A DNA stretch of 37,043 bases from Nitrospirales bacterium (GTDB lineage: Bacteria > Nitrospirota > Nitrospiria > Nitrospirales > UBA2166). The stretch is from the NCBI GenBank assembly GCA_012965905.1, contig DTRN01000064.1, forward strand, positions 1 to 37,043, written 5' to 3'. Shown piece after piece: positions 15,872-24,654 of the stretch (positions within the stretch are counted from its first letter, which is position 1; each line of letters opens with the position of its first letter). The notes under the pieces are model-generated. The model saw only the letters and a program-made list of their open reading frames with translations, was not told where the DNA came from and searched no databases. The translations under genes and the position numbers were made by a program.

Positions 15872-16860
15872 TGACGATGAACACTCAGCAATCAGCAATG
15901 AGCCCTCACAGGGAAACTATAGCCGAACTGCCCCCGCATGAAACGCAGGTGCAGGAGTTTTGGCGGATACTCAAGAAGGACCGGCTGGCGATCTTCGGGA
16001 TGATCGTGTTAGGCGTGCTGTTGATGCTGGCGATTGCAGCCAAGGTTACGACCGAATGGGTGGTGATATTCGATCCGTCAACTGTGCGTCTCCCCGATAA
16101 GTTCCTTCCTCCAATGTCAGACGCATCCACCGATCTCATTCCTAGTGAAGATCGACCGGTATTCGGAATCTATCTGTTCGGAACCGACGAACTGGGCCGC
16201 GACGTATTCGCTCGTATGCTTCAAGGGTCGTTTGTCTCGCTTTCGATCGGATTTATCGCAGTCGGAATATCAGTGGCGATTGGAATCTTGCTCGGGGGAC
16301 TTTCCGGCTACTACGGCAACGTCAAACTCGGATTCATGACTGTCGACACCCTGATTATGCGTTTTACCGACGTCATGCTCTGTTTTCCGACGTTCTTCCT
16401 GATTCTCACCGTCGTCGCACTACTCCCACCGAGTATCTATAACATCATGATCGTGATCGGTGTTACCAGTTGGATGGGCACCGCGCGATTCGTGCGCGCT
16501 GAATTCTTGTCGTTGCGAGAGCAGGATTTTGTTGTCGCGGCGAAGGCATTGGGCCTCCCAGAACGCCGAATCATCTTTCGCCATATGGTTCCGAATGCGA
16601 TGGCCCCCGTTCTTGTATCCGCCACCATTGGAGTAGCATCGGCCATTCTCACCGAATCTGCACTCAGCTTTCTAGGCTTTGGCGTCCAGCCACCATTTGC
16701 AACCTGGGGGAATATCCTCTCCGACGGCAAAGGATTTATTTTTGATGCCCCATGGCTGTTTTTCATCCCTGGGTTCGCCATCCTCATCGTCGTCCTCGCA
16801 TTCAATCTTTTCGGAGAGGGTTTACGCGAGGCGCTGAACCCGAAACTGCGAAGACGATAA
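15871..16860 (+). CDS. dppC: Peptide ABC transporter permease, DppC type
   Basis: A 329-residue partner permease. After an N-terminal cytoplasmic stretch (QEFWRILKKDRLAIFGMIVLGV, an OppC_N-like start) come the BPD_transp_1 membrane segments. FGTDELGRDVFARMLQGS is the DppC/OppC signature and REQDFVVAAKALGLPERRIIFRHMVPN is the EAA coupling loop. ATG at 15871 overlaps the dppB stop by one base (TGATG); GTG at 15868 and ATG at 15877 are alternatives. The next gene starts directly after the stop, so coupling through the operon is tight. Confidence 0.92.
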   Translation: MTMNTQQSAMSPHRETIAELPPHETQVQEFWRILKKDRLAIFGMIVLGVLLMLAIAAKVTTEWVVIFDPSTVRLPDKFLPPMSDASTDLIPSEDRPVFGIYLFGTDELGRDVFARMLQGSFVSLSIGFIAVGISVAIGILLGGLSGYYGNVKLGFMTVDTLIMRFTDVMLCFPTFFLILTVVALLPPSIYNIMIVIGVTSWMGTARFVRAEFLSLREQDFVVAAKALGLPERRIIFRHMVPNAMAPVLVSATIGVASAILTESALSFLGFGVQPPFATWGNILSDGKGFIFDAPWLFFIPGFAILIVVLAFNLFGEGLREALNPKLRRR

Positions 16861-17850
16861 GTGAACACAGTACACACTCCATTACTCGACGTCAGAAACC
16901 TGTCGACATCTTTCTTCACTGAAAACGGTGAAGTAGGTGCGGTACAGGATGTGAGCTTTCAAATCCAGGCAGGAGAAACCCTCGCCCTGGTTGGGGAATC
17001 CGGATGTGGAAAGTCAGTCACAGCTCTTTCAATCATGCAATTGCTTGACTATCCAGGACAAGTCGTTAACGGCCAGATTCTCTTTGACGAGCAGGACCTG
17101 ACGCAAGCTAGCGAACCAGAACTTCAAGCCATTCGTGGCAATAAGATCGGAATGATCTTTCAGGAACCCATGACATCGCTCAATCCGGTATTCAGAATCG
17201 GCGATCAAATTGGAGAAGCATTATTCACACACAAGGGTTTTACCAAAGAGCAGTCAAAAGCCGAATCTCTACGATTATTGGATCGAGTAGAAATTCCCTC
17301 ACCTGAGAGACGAATCGATCAATATCCCCACGAGCTTTCAGGTGGGATGAAGCAGCGAGTGATGATCGCCATGGCCCTCGCGTGCGGCCCCGACCTACTC
17401 ATCGCGGACGAGCCAACCACTGCACTCGATGTGACGATTCAAGCTCAAATTCTCGATTTACTAAGAACCTTGCAGGACGACATGGGCATGGCCATCCTCT
17501 TGATCACACACAACCTGGGGATCGTGGCACAATTTGCTCGTAACGTGGTGGTCATGTACGCTAGCAAAATCGTGGAGCGAACTGATGTGCTGACGCTCTT
17601 TAAGAACCCGCAGCATCCATATACAAACGCCCTTCTCAATGCGCTTCCCCGCCCGGGGCAACAGTCCACCCGTCTTGCATCAATTGACGGCATGGTTCCC
17701 TCCCCGCTTCTCTATCCCCGAGGCTGCCACTTTGCGCCTCGTTGCAGGGATCGACTCGACCACTGCATGGATCAGAAACCAGCGTTAATTCAAACCGAGC
17801 CTACGCACGAGACAGCCTGTTGGTTGTACGACAAATCAGAGGTGCAATGA
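16861..17850 (+). CDS. dppD: Peptide ABC transporter ATPase, DppD type
   Basis: A 329-residue nucleotide-binding subunit. Walker A GESGCGKS is at 45-52, the Q-loop [10 protein letters not shown] near 100, the signature LSGGMKQR at 159-166, Walker B LLIADEP at 179-185 and the H-loop THN near 213. The C-terminal oligopeptide-transporter extension with [15 protein letters not shown] is present; such cysteine clusters can hold an Fe-S cluster in DppD relatives. It starts with GTG immediately after the dppC stop. The next gene in the operon is not the partner ATPase but an exported TPR protein, whose ATG overlaps this stop (ATGA). Confidence 0.93.
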   Translation: MNTVHTPLLDVRNLSTSFFTENGEVGAVQDVSFQIQAGETLALVGESGCGKSVTALSIMQLLDYPGQVVNGQILFDEQDLTQASEPELQAIRGNKIGMIFQEPMTSLNPVFRIGDQIGEALFTHKGFTKEQSKAESLRLLDRVEIPSPERRIDQYPHELSGGMKQRVMIAMALACGPDLLIADEPTTALDVTIQAQILDLLRTLQDDMGMAILLITHNLGIVAQFARNVVVMYASKIVERTDVLTLFKNPQHPYTNALLNALPRPGQQSTRLASIDGMVPSPLLYPRGCHFAPRCRDRLDHCMDQKPALIQTEPTHETACWLYDKSEVQ

Positions 17851-19484
17851 TGGCACGGATATTTGTCTTGACCTGTTGTGCATTGATGCTGGGAATCACG
17901 GGACCACACGCGGCAGCCACACAACAGGCACCGCTGTTTGAGAACCTCGGAACCTATCACCGCACGATTACCACCAAGAGTTCTCTCGCCCAGCGCTATT
18001 TCAATCAAGGCATGATTTTCACTTACGCATTCAATCACGCCGAAGCGATTCGATCGTTTCGCGAATCCTCACGGCTCGATCCCGCCTGCGCCATGTGCTT
18101 TTGGGGCGAGGCCCTGGCCCTAGGCCCGAATATCAACGCGGCCATGGCTGATATCACCGTACCTGAAGCGTATGCCGCTCTCCAAAAAGCCGTTCAGCTT
18201 TCGCACAAGGCAAGCAAAGCCGAGCAAGCGTACATCGCGGCGCTACAACCTCGTTATGCCGAAGAACCAAGTGAAAACCAGAAGACGTTAGCCCTGGCGT
18301 ATGCAAAAGCAATGCGGGACCTTTGGCAACGATACCCTGACGATATGGACGCCGCGACGCTATTTGCCGAAGCGCTGATGAACACCACACCCTGGGACTA
18401 TTGGCAACCGGATGGACAAGCTAAAGTGGTCACCGAAGAGATCGTCGTGACCCTAGAACTCATTCTTAAGCGGACGCCCAGTCACCCTGGAGCGAATCAC
18501 TACTATATTCACGCGGTGGAAGCATCTCCCACACCTAACCGTGCAGAAGCTGCCGCGGACCGATTGAGAACCTTGGTTCCTGGAGCCGGACACCTAGTCC
18601 ACATGCCCGCGCATATCTACGTCCGCATCGGCCGGTATCACGACGCGTCAATCGCCAATGAACTGGCCGCAAAAGCTGACGAATCATACTTTACCCAAAG
18701 CAAAGCTCAAGGCATTTATCCCGCACTCTACTATCCACACAACATTCACTTCCTCTGGCATGCCGCAAGCTTTGAAGGACGTAGTCATGTCGCAATGAGC
18801 GCTGCGAGAAAGCTCATCGAGAATGTTTCAATGGAACGGGTGCGAGAGGTTCCAAGACTAGAGCGATTTTTCCCTACTCCGTTGCTCGCACTGGCGCAAT
18901 TTGGGAAATGGGATGAAATTCTCGCTGAATCAAAACCAGCCCAGGAATTTGCTTACCATCTCGCCATGTGGCATTACGTGCGCGGCCTTGCGTGGGCCGC
19001 CAAGCGCGAGACGAAGAAGTTGACGCAGGAGCGCGACTCCTTCCAAGACATTGCAGAGGGGGCCTTACTTCAGAAGCTGATTGATGTCGCCGGATCCTTT
19101 CCAGTTCGTCAGCTTCTCGACATCGCGGACAATATCCTCTCTGGCGAGCAGGCACGTCTTAGTAAGCATACGGAACAGATGATTCAGCACTTTGAGACCG
19201 CCGTCGCCTTCGAAGACGGTCTACCATACATGGAACCACCCTACTGGTATGTGCCAGTCCGCCAATTTCTAGGAGCTGCGTTGTTAGACGCAGGAAAACC
19301 TAAAGAAGCCCAAGCGGTATACCAAAAAGACTTAATCGCACACCCGCATAACGGCTGGTCACTATTTGGTCTCGTACAAAGCCTTGAAGCACAAGGGCAA
19401 ACCGGTGATGCGGCCAAGGCGCACAAACGATATGAGAAAGCGTGGAGCAAAGCCGACGTGACACTTCGCGCGTCACGGTACTGA
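17847..19484 (+). CDS. Exported TPR-like protein with conserved-looking His clusters, inside the peptide-transport operon
   Basis: A 545-residue protein with a signal peptide ([16 protein letters not shown], cut near HAAA). Helical TPR-like repeats are clear at both ends: [19 protein letters not shown] near 61-79 and [20 protein letters not shown] near the C-terminus. A CAMC pair lies at Cys81 and Cys84. The middle is unusual: [10 protein letters not shown] (213-222), [11 protein letters not shown] (249-258) and PHNIHFLWH (298-305) bring together many histidines, as in a metal site. From memory, similar proteins are annotated only as TPR proteins. ATG at 17847 (ATGA overlap with dppD, GAGG five bases upstream) is chosen; ATG at 17850 is equally possible. 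Its placement suggests a periplasmic role linked to peptide capture or processing, which is inference. Confidence 0.85.
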   Translation: MMARIFVLTCCALMLGITGPHAAATQQAPLFENLGTYHRTITTKSSLAQRYFNQGMIFTYAFNHAEAIRSFRESSRLDPACAMCFWGEALALGPNINAAMADITVPEAYAALQKAVQLSHKASKAEQAYIAALQPRYAEEPSENQKTLALAYAKAMRDLWQRYPDDMDAATLFAEALMNTTPWDYWQPDGQAKVVTEEIVVTLELILKRTPSHPGANHYYIHAVEASPTPNRAEAAADRLRTLVPGAGHLVHMPAHIYVRIGRYHDASIANELAAKADESYFTQSKAQGIYPALYYPHNIHFLWHAASFEGRSHVAMSAARKLIENVSMERVREVPRLERFFPTPLLALAQFGKWDEILAESKPAQEFAYHLAMWHYVRGLAWAAKRETKKLTQERDSFQDIAEGALLQKLIDVAGSFPVRQLLDIADNILSGEQARLSKHTEQMIQHFETAVAFEDGLPYMEPPYWYVPVRQFLGAALLDAGKPKEAQAVYQKDLIAHPHNGWSLFGLVQSLEAQGQTGDAAKAHKRYEKAWSKADVTLRASRY

Positions 19485-20485
19485 TGACAAGCAAGATCAA
19501 ACAGTCGAATAATACGCTTCTTCAGGTAGACAATCTCAAGAAGTATTTTCCCGTTCGTAGCGGAGTATTTTCAAGGATTGCTGGATGGGTGAAAGCCGTT
19601 GATGACATATCGTTCAAGATTTATGAAGGCGAGACGCTAGGACTGGTCGGCGAGTCAGGATGCGGAAAAACGACGGTAGGGAGAACTCTCCTTCGCCTCA
19701 TGGAGCCAACGTCCGGGACTGTCGTCTTCGATGGCAAAGACATCACAGCGATGGACACAGCACAACTTCGGCACACCAGGCCGCACATGCAGATTATTTT
19801 TCAAGATCCATACAGCTCCCTGAATCCACGCATGACCGTCGGATCAATCATTGGCGAAGCCATGAGCGTCCACGGACTCACCAACGGCCAAACACCGGCA
19901 CAAAGGGTCGCCGCGTTACTTGAGCACGTAGGTCTGTCCCCAACCTATCAATCCCGCTATCCCCATGAATTTTCCGGGGGACAACGACAACGGATCGGAA
20001 TTGCGCGAGCCCTGGCCTTGAAACCAAAATTTATCGTGTGCGATGAAGCCGTCTCGGCCTTGGATGTGTCAATCCAAGCCCAAATTTTGAACCTGCTTCA
20101 GGATCTTAAGGAAGAACACAACCTGTCCTACCTATTCATCTCCCACGATCTCCACGTTGTGCAACACATTGCGAATAGGGTTGCAGTCATGTATCTCGGC
20201 AAACTCGCGGAAGTTGCGCCTGTTGACGAACTGTTCAAAGCACCAAAACACCCCTACACCCAGGCCTTAATCTCAGCAAATCCCATCCCCGACCCAACCC
20301 TCAAGACAGAACGCATTCCCCTTTCCGGTGACGTACCCTCTCCGCTCAACCCTCCGTCGGGATGCCGTTTCCACACCCGCTGCCCCCAAGTCATGGACCA
20401 CTGCAAAACAACAGAACCACCACTGATTCAAATTGGGGAAGGAAAGACACAGCACCAAGTGTGGTGCCACTTATATAACGAGTGA
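19484..20485 (+). CDS. dppF: Peptide ABC transporter ATPase, DppF type
   Basis: A 333-residue second ATPase of the importer. Walker A GESGCGKT is at 56-63, the Q-loop [11 protein letters not shown] near 109, the signature FSGGQRQR near 168, Walker B FIVCDEA and the H-loop SHD follow. The DppF/OppF N-terminus [14 protein letters not shown] and the C-terminal cysteine motif [15 protein letters not shown] are both present. The start ATG overlaps the TPR gene stop by one base (TGATG). This completes a five-subunit peptide importer: one binding protein, two permeases and two ATPases. No clear terminator follows; a broken SYLF gene converges 36 bases downstream. Confidence 0.93.
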   Translation: MTSKIKQSNNTLLQVDNLKKYFPVRSGVFSRIAGWVKAVDDISFKIYEGETLGLVGESGCGKTTVGRTLLRLMEPTSGTVVFDGKDITAMDTAQLRHTRPHMQIIFQDPYSSLNPRMTVGSIIGEAMSVHGLTNGQTPAQRVAALLEHVGLSPTYQSRYPHEFSGGQRQRIGIARALALKPKFIVCDEAVSALDVSIQAQILNLLQDLKEEHNLSYLFISHDLHVVQHIANRVAVMYLGKLAEVAPVDELFKAPKHPYTQALISANPIPDPTLKTERIPLSGDVPSPLNPPSGCRFHTRCPQVMDHCKTTEPPLIQIGEGKTQHQVWCHLYNE

Positions 20486-20521
20486 CAGAAAAAAACCGTG
20501 CTTTGTGTGAGAGGGAATCCG

Positions 20522-20888
20522 TTACTTCGACAGCTTGGTAATTTTCGATCCTGCGAGGGAGAGGTCGTACATGAGGCCCTTGTTGGAAAAGATGAAGCCG
20601 ATGATGGGTTCTCGGGCAGTATTCGTACCGATCTCTCCACCAGCGCCTATGTCGGCAATCGCGACGCTCGCATCAACGCCCACTTCCCATCCGCCGCTGT
20701 GGCGGAATGATTCCAACACAAGTTCGGTCATGAAAAGAATGATCTCGGTTTTTACCTGCGCTCCCAGCTGAAACCCGATGGATGCCGCAGCCCAGCGCAT
20801 CTACTTCAGCTTTTGAAGCGGCGAATGACTCCGTGACACTGAGAAGCATCGTTATGACTACAGCGAAAATAACACAGATGTTTCTCAC
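20522..20888 (-). pseudogene. SYLF-domain (Ysc84-like lipid-binding) protein gene broken by an internal deletion
   Basis: The 5' part (GTG at 20888) encodes a good signal peptide, ICVIFAVVITMLLSVTESFA, then SKAEVDAL. The 3' part, in a different frame, encodes the C-terminal half of a SYLF domain: AAASIGFQLGAQVKTEIILF, then GWEVGVDASVAIADIG and PIIGFIFSNKGLMYDLSLAG. The expected middle (about 80-90 residues, with the usual VLVFP and GGEYGEG motifs) is absent and the frame changes at about 20800-20810. Both remaining ends look undamaged, so the loss is probably recent. SYLF proteins bind membranes or phosphoinositides in eukaryotes; the bacterial secreted forms have no settled role. The gene follows the transaminase gene by 20 bases. 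Confidence 0.75.
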
Positions 20889-20907
20889 GACCAGAAGTCT
20901 TCTCCTT

Positions 20908-21747
20908 TCATGAAATCGAAGCGAGGAATTTCTGATATAAACGATGGTAGATTTCACCAGGTTTGCCATCGCCAATTCGATGCTCGTCGACTGTTACTAC
21001 GGGCATAATCTCTATGGTCGTCCCGGTCAAGAAAACCTCTTGGGCACCCAACAGCATCTCCAGTGAGACAGGCTCTTCAGCAACTGTAATTTCGTTCGCA
21101 CGGGCTAAGTTTAACACCCAATCGCGTGTGATTCCCGACAGAATCCTTGGCCCTTCGGGTGGCGTGTGCAATACGCCATGTCGGACCACCATGATGGTGC
21201 TACTTGAGCCCTCGAATACAAACCCGTCCCTGACGAACAAGGCCTCGAACGCCCCGGCTTGCGTAGCGTGTTGCTTCGAAAGGATGTTCGGAAGCAAATT
21301 CAGCGATTTAATATCGCAGCGATTCCATCGGATGTCATCAACGGTGATTGTCGGAACCCCGCTTTCTCGAAGCTGTGGGTCCTCGAGATCGATTTCACGT
21401 ACGGTCATGACCCTGGTGAGGGGTGCGGAAACCGGAAAGCGATGATCACGTGGCGAGACGCCACGCGTTAACTGGATATAGATTTTGGCGTCAGCATACC
21501 CGCTCCGATCGATGCCTTCGCGAACGATTCTTTCCCACTCTTCATACGAAAGACGTTCGTCCAGCTGTATAGATGCAGCGCTGAGCTTGAGTCGATCGAC
21601 ATGTTCTCGCAGCAAATGCGGCGTCTTGTCATACACTCGGATGACTTCATAGACTCCATCACCAAACTGAAACCCTCGATCCTCAACAGACACGAAGGCT
21701 TCTGAAAGCTTCATGAATTCGCTATTGAGATAGGCAATATCAGACAT
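20908..21747 (-). CDS. D-amino acid aminotransferase (class IV PLP enzyme)
   Basis: A 279-residue fold-type IV transaminase. The PLP lysine is Lys147 in RCDIKSLNLLPN, the pattern of D-alanine transaminases. The N-terminal SVEDRGFQFGDGVYEVIRVY, the GSSSTIMVV cofactor region and the C-terminal LTGTTIEIMPV also match DAAT better than branched-chain aminotransferase or 4-amino-4-deoxychorismate lyase. It would make D-alanine and D-glutamate for peptidoglycan from 2-oxo acids. The ATG at 21747 has AAGGT eight bases upstream and follows the inhibitor-like gene by 11 bases, so it is probably in one transcript with that small-protein cluster. Confidence 0.9.
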   Translation of the reverse strand: MSDIAYLNSEFMKLSEAFVSVEDRGFQFGDGVYEVIRVYDKTPHLLREHVDRLKLSAASIQLDERLSYEEWERIVREGIDRSGYADAKIYIQLTRGVSPRDHRFPVSAPLTRVMTVREIDLEDPQLRESGVPTITVDDIRWNRCDIKSLNLLPNILSKQHATQAGAFEALFVRDGFVFEGSSSTIMVVRHGVLHTPPEGPRILSGITRDWVLNLARANEITVAEEPVSLEMLLGAQEVFLTGTTIEIMPVVTVDEHRIGDGKPGEIYHRLYQKFLASIS

Positions 21748-21758
21748 GTGGTTTGACC

Positions 21759-22058
21759 TTATGATTTCACAGATACAACGTAGTCACGCCGCTTGATGGC
21801 GGTAAAACGCCAGCCCAACCGTTTCTCAAATGCCAGTTCATAGGTCCCAGGCTGATCAGCCTGAAACTGGAATATCCGCGTTCCAGAATCATTGATGGTT
21901 CCGCCAGATTTTCGCTCGAAATCATCATCGATGAGCAGCATCTGCTCCGAGTCATAGGTTGATACCCACAGTTCACCACGCGTCCGATCTTCCCACAGAC
22001 GAATCTCAAAGGTTTCTCCAGCCTTTGCGGTTATGGTTTTTTCTTGTCGATCATTCAT
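21759..22058 (-). CDS. Chagasin/I42-type protease-inhibitor-like protein
   Basis: A 99-residue, all-beta protein. The stretch AGETFEIRLWEDRTRGELW (13-31) corresponds to the G-x-x-F-x-I-x-L ... TTGYxW loop of the I42 family, and GTRIFQFQADQPGTYELAFEKRLGW (59-83) to its second conserved loop, so an inhibitor-like immunoglobulin fold is likely. Characterised members block papain-type cysteine proteases. The TTGY loop is altered to RTRGEL, so inhibition is not assured. With the start at 22058 there is no signal peptide. The ATG overlaps the upstream stop (ATGAATGA), implying coupling to the secreted protein gene before it. Confidence 0.65.
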   Translation of the reverse strand: MNDRQEKTITAKAGETFEIRLWEDRTRGELWVSTYDSEQMLLIDDDFERKSGGTINDSGTRIFQFQADQPGTYELAFEKRLGWRFTAIKRRDYVVSVKS

Positions 22059-22467
22059 CGTTCTGGACACAGGGGCGAACCAGTTTTCCGGACACGCCCC
22101 CTCGGGCTCCGGCAAAATTCGTAAATGTCCCATCCATCACCCCGCCTGTGCGTCGGAGCAACATGCTTTCTTCCGAGAAACCACCTGGAAAATCCCACCG
22201 AATATACACGGTGTTCCCGTTGACAATAAGTTTCGACGGAACTGGGCCTGCATTGGGATTTGGGGGAACCTGTAACACATACTGATATTCTTTATGATTC
22301 AACATATTGTGGACATGCATCTCCCATACACCACAAATCTTTTCCAGCCCGTGCCATTCGGTCGTAATTTGTGTCATGCCTTTTTCTTCGGCTCCAACGC
22401 CAAGAGGGAAAAGGAGAATACAGCCGATAATACATACACCGCCGATGCTACACAATCTCGCAATCAT
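22051..22467 (-). CDS. Small secreted protein of unknown function
   Basis: A 138-residue protein that I do not recognise. It starts with a hydrophobic signal peptide (LCSIGGVCIIGCILLFPLGV, cut near GVGA). The mature part of about 110 residues has two cysteines (in KICGVW and RPCVQ) that could form a disulfide. It is rich in beta-prone segments such as SKLIVNGNTVYIRWDF and GGVMDGTFTNFAG, which resemble a lipocalin-like or extracellular beta barrel. ATG at 22467 is chosen because it opens the signal peptide; the frame extends upstream into the preceding gene. It sits between a three-TM protein and the I42-like protein, probably in one operon. Confidence 0.7.
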   Translation of the reverse strand: MIARLCSIGGVCIIGCILLFPLGVGAEEKGMTQITTEWHGLEKICGVWEMHVHNMLNHKEYQYVLQVPPNPNAGPVPSKLIVNGNTVYIRWDFPGGFSEESMLLRRTGGVMDGTFTNFAGARGGVSGKLVRPCVQNDE

Positions 22468-22504
22468 GTTTCTACGCTGACTCCTCTGCGATGGTGAGTA
22501 ATGA

Positions 22505-23572
22505 TCAGACGTCCTGTTCCTTCCCAGGAAATAAACCGCGAGGCAGCGTAGAATCATACCCATGCAAGAAAAAATTGACCGCATAGCCTATCCCCTGCGA
22601 CCACAATCCATACACAACATCAAAACCTGCTTCTCGCTTCAATGGAATAAATCCTTCCAGCGTTACCGGCCCGGTATATCCCCATTCCATCGCAGGAATG
22701 GTTTGAAACTCATCCGGGGTACCGTCGCGATCATTATCCCTCATGACCGTCGTCACCTGAGGTGCGTTCACCACATCAGATAGGGATCCGTCAATACCCA
22801 AGACCAATTGGAGCACGACACCTCCATCCTTGCCAATGGAGGTTTTGAGACGTCCTTGACGATTCCCTGTTGATCCTGCACGGTAACTGGTGGCAATCGC
22901 TCGATGCGGGCTTTGCTTAATCACCTCGATAAGATCGGTATATTCCACATGCCACCACTCAACTTGCCTAGTATCCGCCGCGACGTCATCGTCCAATATC
23001 TCCAATTCATCATCATGAAAGTATTTCCTGAATCCTGCCCAAAAATCCCGTTGGAGTTCCTTCTCACTCACGGAAGACGTTGTTTTTAGGAACCACCGGT
23101 CGTAGTCATTTTGCACCCCAGTGAGCACATACATTTTGGTCTCATAATCAAATGCATGTTTCATCACCCACCATTGGCCCGTATCTGCCAAAAACGTAAG
23201 GAGCGGCGCAGCGATCAGCAGGAAACACCCGAGTAAGAATTTTTTCATGCGTGGCATTTGACCCGGCAGGGGTCGACGCACGAGCCGAACCATCTCGTAG
23301 ATGAGCACCGCACCGAGCAACAGACTCGCAATCGCAAGCACTTCCCACACCGGCGTACCCACGACCGTACCCACTGAAAGCCACTTTGACGGGTGGGTGA
23401 GCATAAACCATCCTAATTTGATGCCTTTGATCCCATTTCCAAGATTCACCAGGATAAGGATAATTCCAAGAGCCACAGCTATCAACACTGCGGCAGCCTG
23501 ACAAACCATCACCCCGATGGATTTCATGAGGACGGTGCGCCGCTCAGTGTCTGCGTTCGCTTCAATCGTCAT
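22505..23572 (-). CDS. Three-TM membrane protein with a calcium-loop-like DxDxDG segment
   Basis: A 355-residue protein with no family I can name. Hydrophobic helices lie at about 17-43, 74-95 and 110-128. The remaining 225 residues probably form an extracytoplasmic domain, with an acidic stretch (HDDELEILDDDV, 186-197) and VMRDNDRDGTPDEF near 276-289, where DNDRDGTPDE matches a DxDxDG calcium-binding loop. The start ATG at 23572 follows the truncated comM stop by 13 bases; the longer frame to 23677 would run into comM. The gene leads into the small secreted protein and the I42-like gene. The calcium suggestion rests on the loop alone. Confidence 0.75.
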   Translation of the reverse strand: MTIEANADTERRTVLMKSIGVMVCQAAAVLIAVALGIILILVNLGNGIKGIKLGWFMLTHPSKWLSVGTVVGTPVWEVLAIASLLLGAVLIYEMVRLVRRPLPGQMPRMKKFLLGCFLLIAAPLLTFLADTGQWWVMKHAFDYETKMYVLTGVQNDYDRWFLKTTSSVSEKELQRDFWAGFRKYFHDDELEILDDDVAADTRQVEWWHVEYTDLIEVIKQSPHRAIATSYRAGSTGNRQGRLKTSIGKDGGVVLQLVLGIDGSLSDVVNAPQVTTVMRDNDRDGTPDEFQTIPAMEWGYTGPVTLEGFIPLKREAGFDVVYGLWSQGIGYAVNFFLHGYDSTLPRGLFPGKEQDV

Positions 23573-23585
23573 CGGGTCATCTACC

Positions 23586-24398
23586 CTACGCGACAAGCCG
23601 CCGGTCAAGGTTTCGATACTGGATCGCTTCAGCAGCATGTTGCAATTCGATGTCAGCCTTTCCCTCAAGGTAGGCAATCGTTCGCGCCACTTTCAATACG
23701 CGGGAAAACGCTCGCGCAGACAGACCCAGTTTATCGATCGCACGTTCAATCATCTCTCTGATGTTTTTCGTAATCTCGCAATATGTTCGCACATGTCGCG
23801 GCTTTAATTGTGCGTTGCAGTATACCCGTTCCCTAGCATACCGCTCAGCTTGGATCTGGCGAGTCTTCACCACTCGCGTTCGAACGGCGGCAGACGGCTC
23901 CGCATCGGCTGGTTGTGCCACCTCATGGGTGCTCACAGCAGGAACGTCAACATGCATATCAATCCGGTCAAGAAGCGGCCCCGAAACGCGCGAACGATAC
24001 CGACGGATCTCAACAGGGGTACATCGACACGGCCGCTGGCTATCGCCTAAAAATCCACAGGGACAAGGATTCATCGCCCCAACCAACACGTAATCACGAA
24101 GTCGATCCCCATCAATGGCACCGTCAGCGACAAGCAGACCAACCGCCATGGGCAGGTCAAATCCTGCCCCTTCTTTTTTAATATCTGCCGGGGCTAGATT
24201 GATGGTGATCCGCTTTAATGGAAACTGAAACCCCGTATTCTTCAATGCTGCTCGGACACGATCGCGACTTTCCTTCACCGTGGCATCCGGGAGTCCAACA
24301 CCCGAGAACATGGGCAGGCCACTTCCCAAATCGACCTCAACCTCAACAAGGTGCGCATCTAATCCGGAGACATCTGCGCCCATCACCTTTGCAATCAT
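23586..24398 (-). pseudogene. comM: ComM/YifB (Mg-chelatase-like) gene lacking its ATPase core
   Basis: ComM is a hexameric AAA+ helicase for branch migration in natural transformation, normally about 500 residues. Here the frame is open but only 270 residues long. Residues 1-104 are the normal N-terminal Lon-like domain (GLPMFSGVGLPDATVKESRDR, NLAPADIKKEGAGFDLPMA). At DYVLVG the sequence jumps directly to AMNPCPCGF, which normally lies some 230-240 residues later. The Walker A and Walker B motifs are therefore missing. The cysteine-rich loop, GPLLDRIDMH and the C-terminal domain remain. The loss is in frame, so a protein may be made but it cannot hydrolyse ATP. The junction lies near 24077-24089. 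The ribosome binding site GAGGGA precedes the ATG. Confidence 0.8.
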
Positions 24399-24434
24399 AG
24401 TTCCCTCGGCACTTCGTCACCAAAAAACCGCCGG

Positions 24435-24463
24435 AGTATAACAGCCTCAGCCCATCGCGTCAT
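24435..24463 (-). promoter_or_regulatory. Candidate sigma70-like promoter for the comM-led cluster
   Basis: On the minus strand ATGACG (24458-24463) and TATACT (24435-24440) are separated by 17 bases. Transcription would start about 30 bases before the comM ATG. This is a consensus match only, with five of six bases in the -10 box. Confidence 0.45.
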
Positions 24464-24532
24464 GACACAACATTGCCTACAATCAGATTCAATTAAGCAC
24501 TAGGTGTTATAAACGGGGCAGTGACTAGGATG

Positions 24533-24567
24533 CCGGCAGACATGATCTGTCGGATGCCTTGTGGCAT
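24533..24567. repeat. Two adjacent short hairpins in a 256-base gene-free gap
   Basis: CCGGCAGA-CATGA-TCTGTCGG (24533-24553, one G-T mismatch) is followed directly by ATGCC-TTGT-GGCAT (24554-24567). No T run follows on either strand, so a standard terminator is doubtful. The rest of 24399-24654 shows no gene; it contains the candidate comM promoter. Confidence 0.35.
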
Positions 24568-24654
24568 AACACGAAAACGCCGTTGATGCACCAACTTTGG
24601 GGTTATTCCCGAACGGTACAGGCCAGCAACCTTGCGAATGTGGGTCCTATAGAA

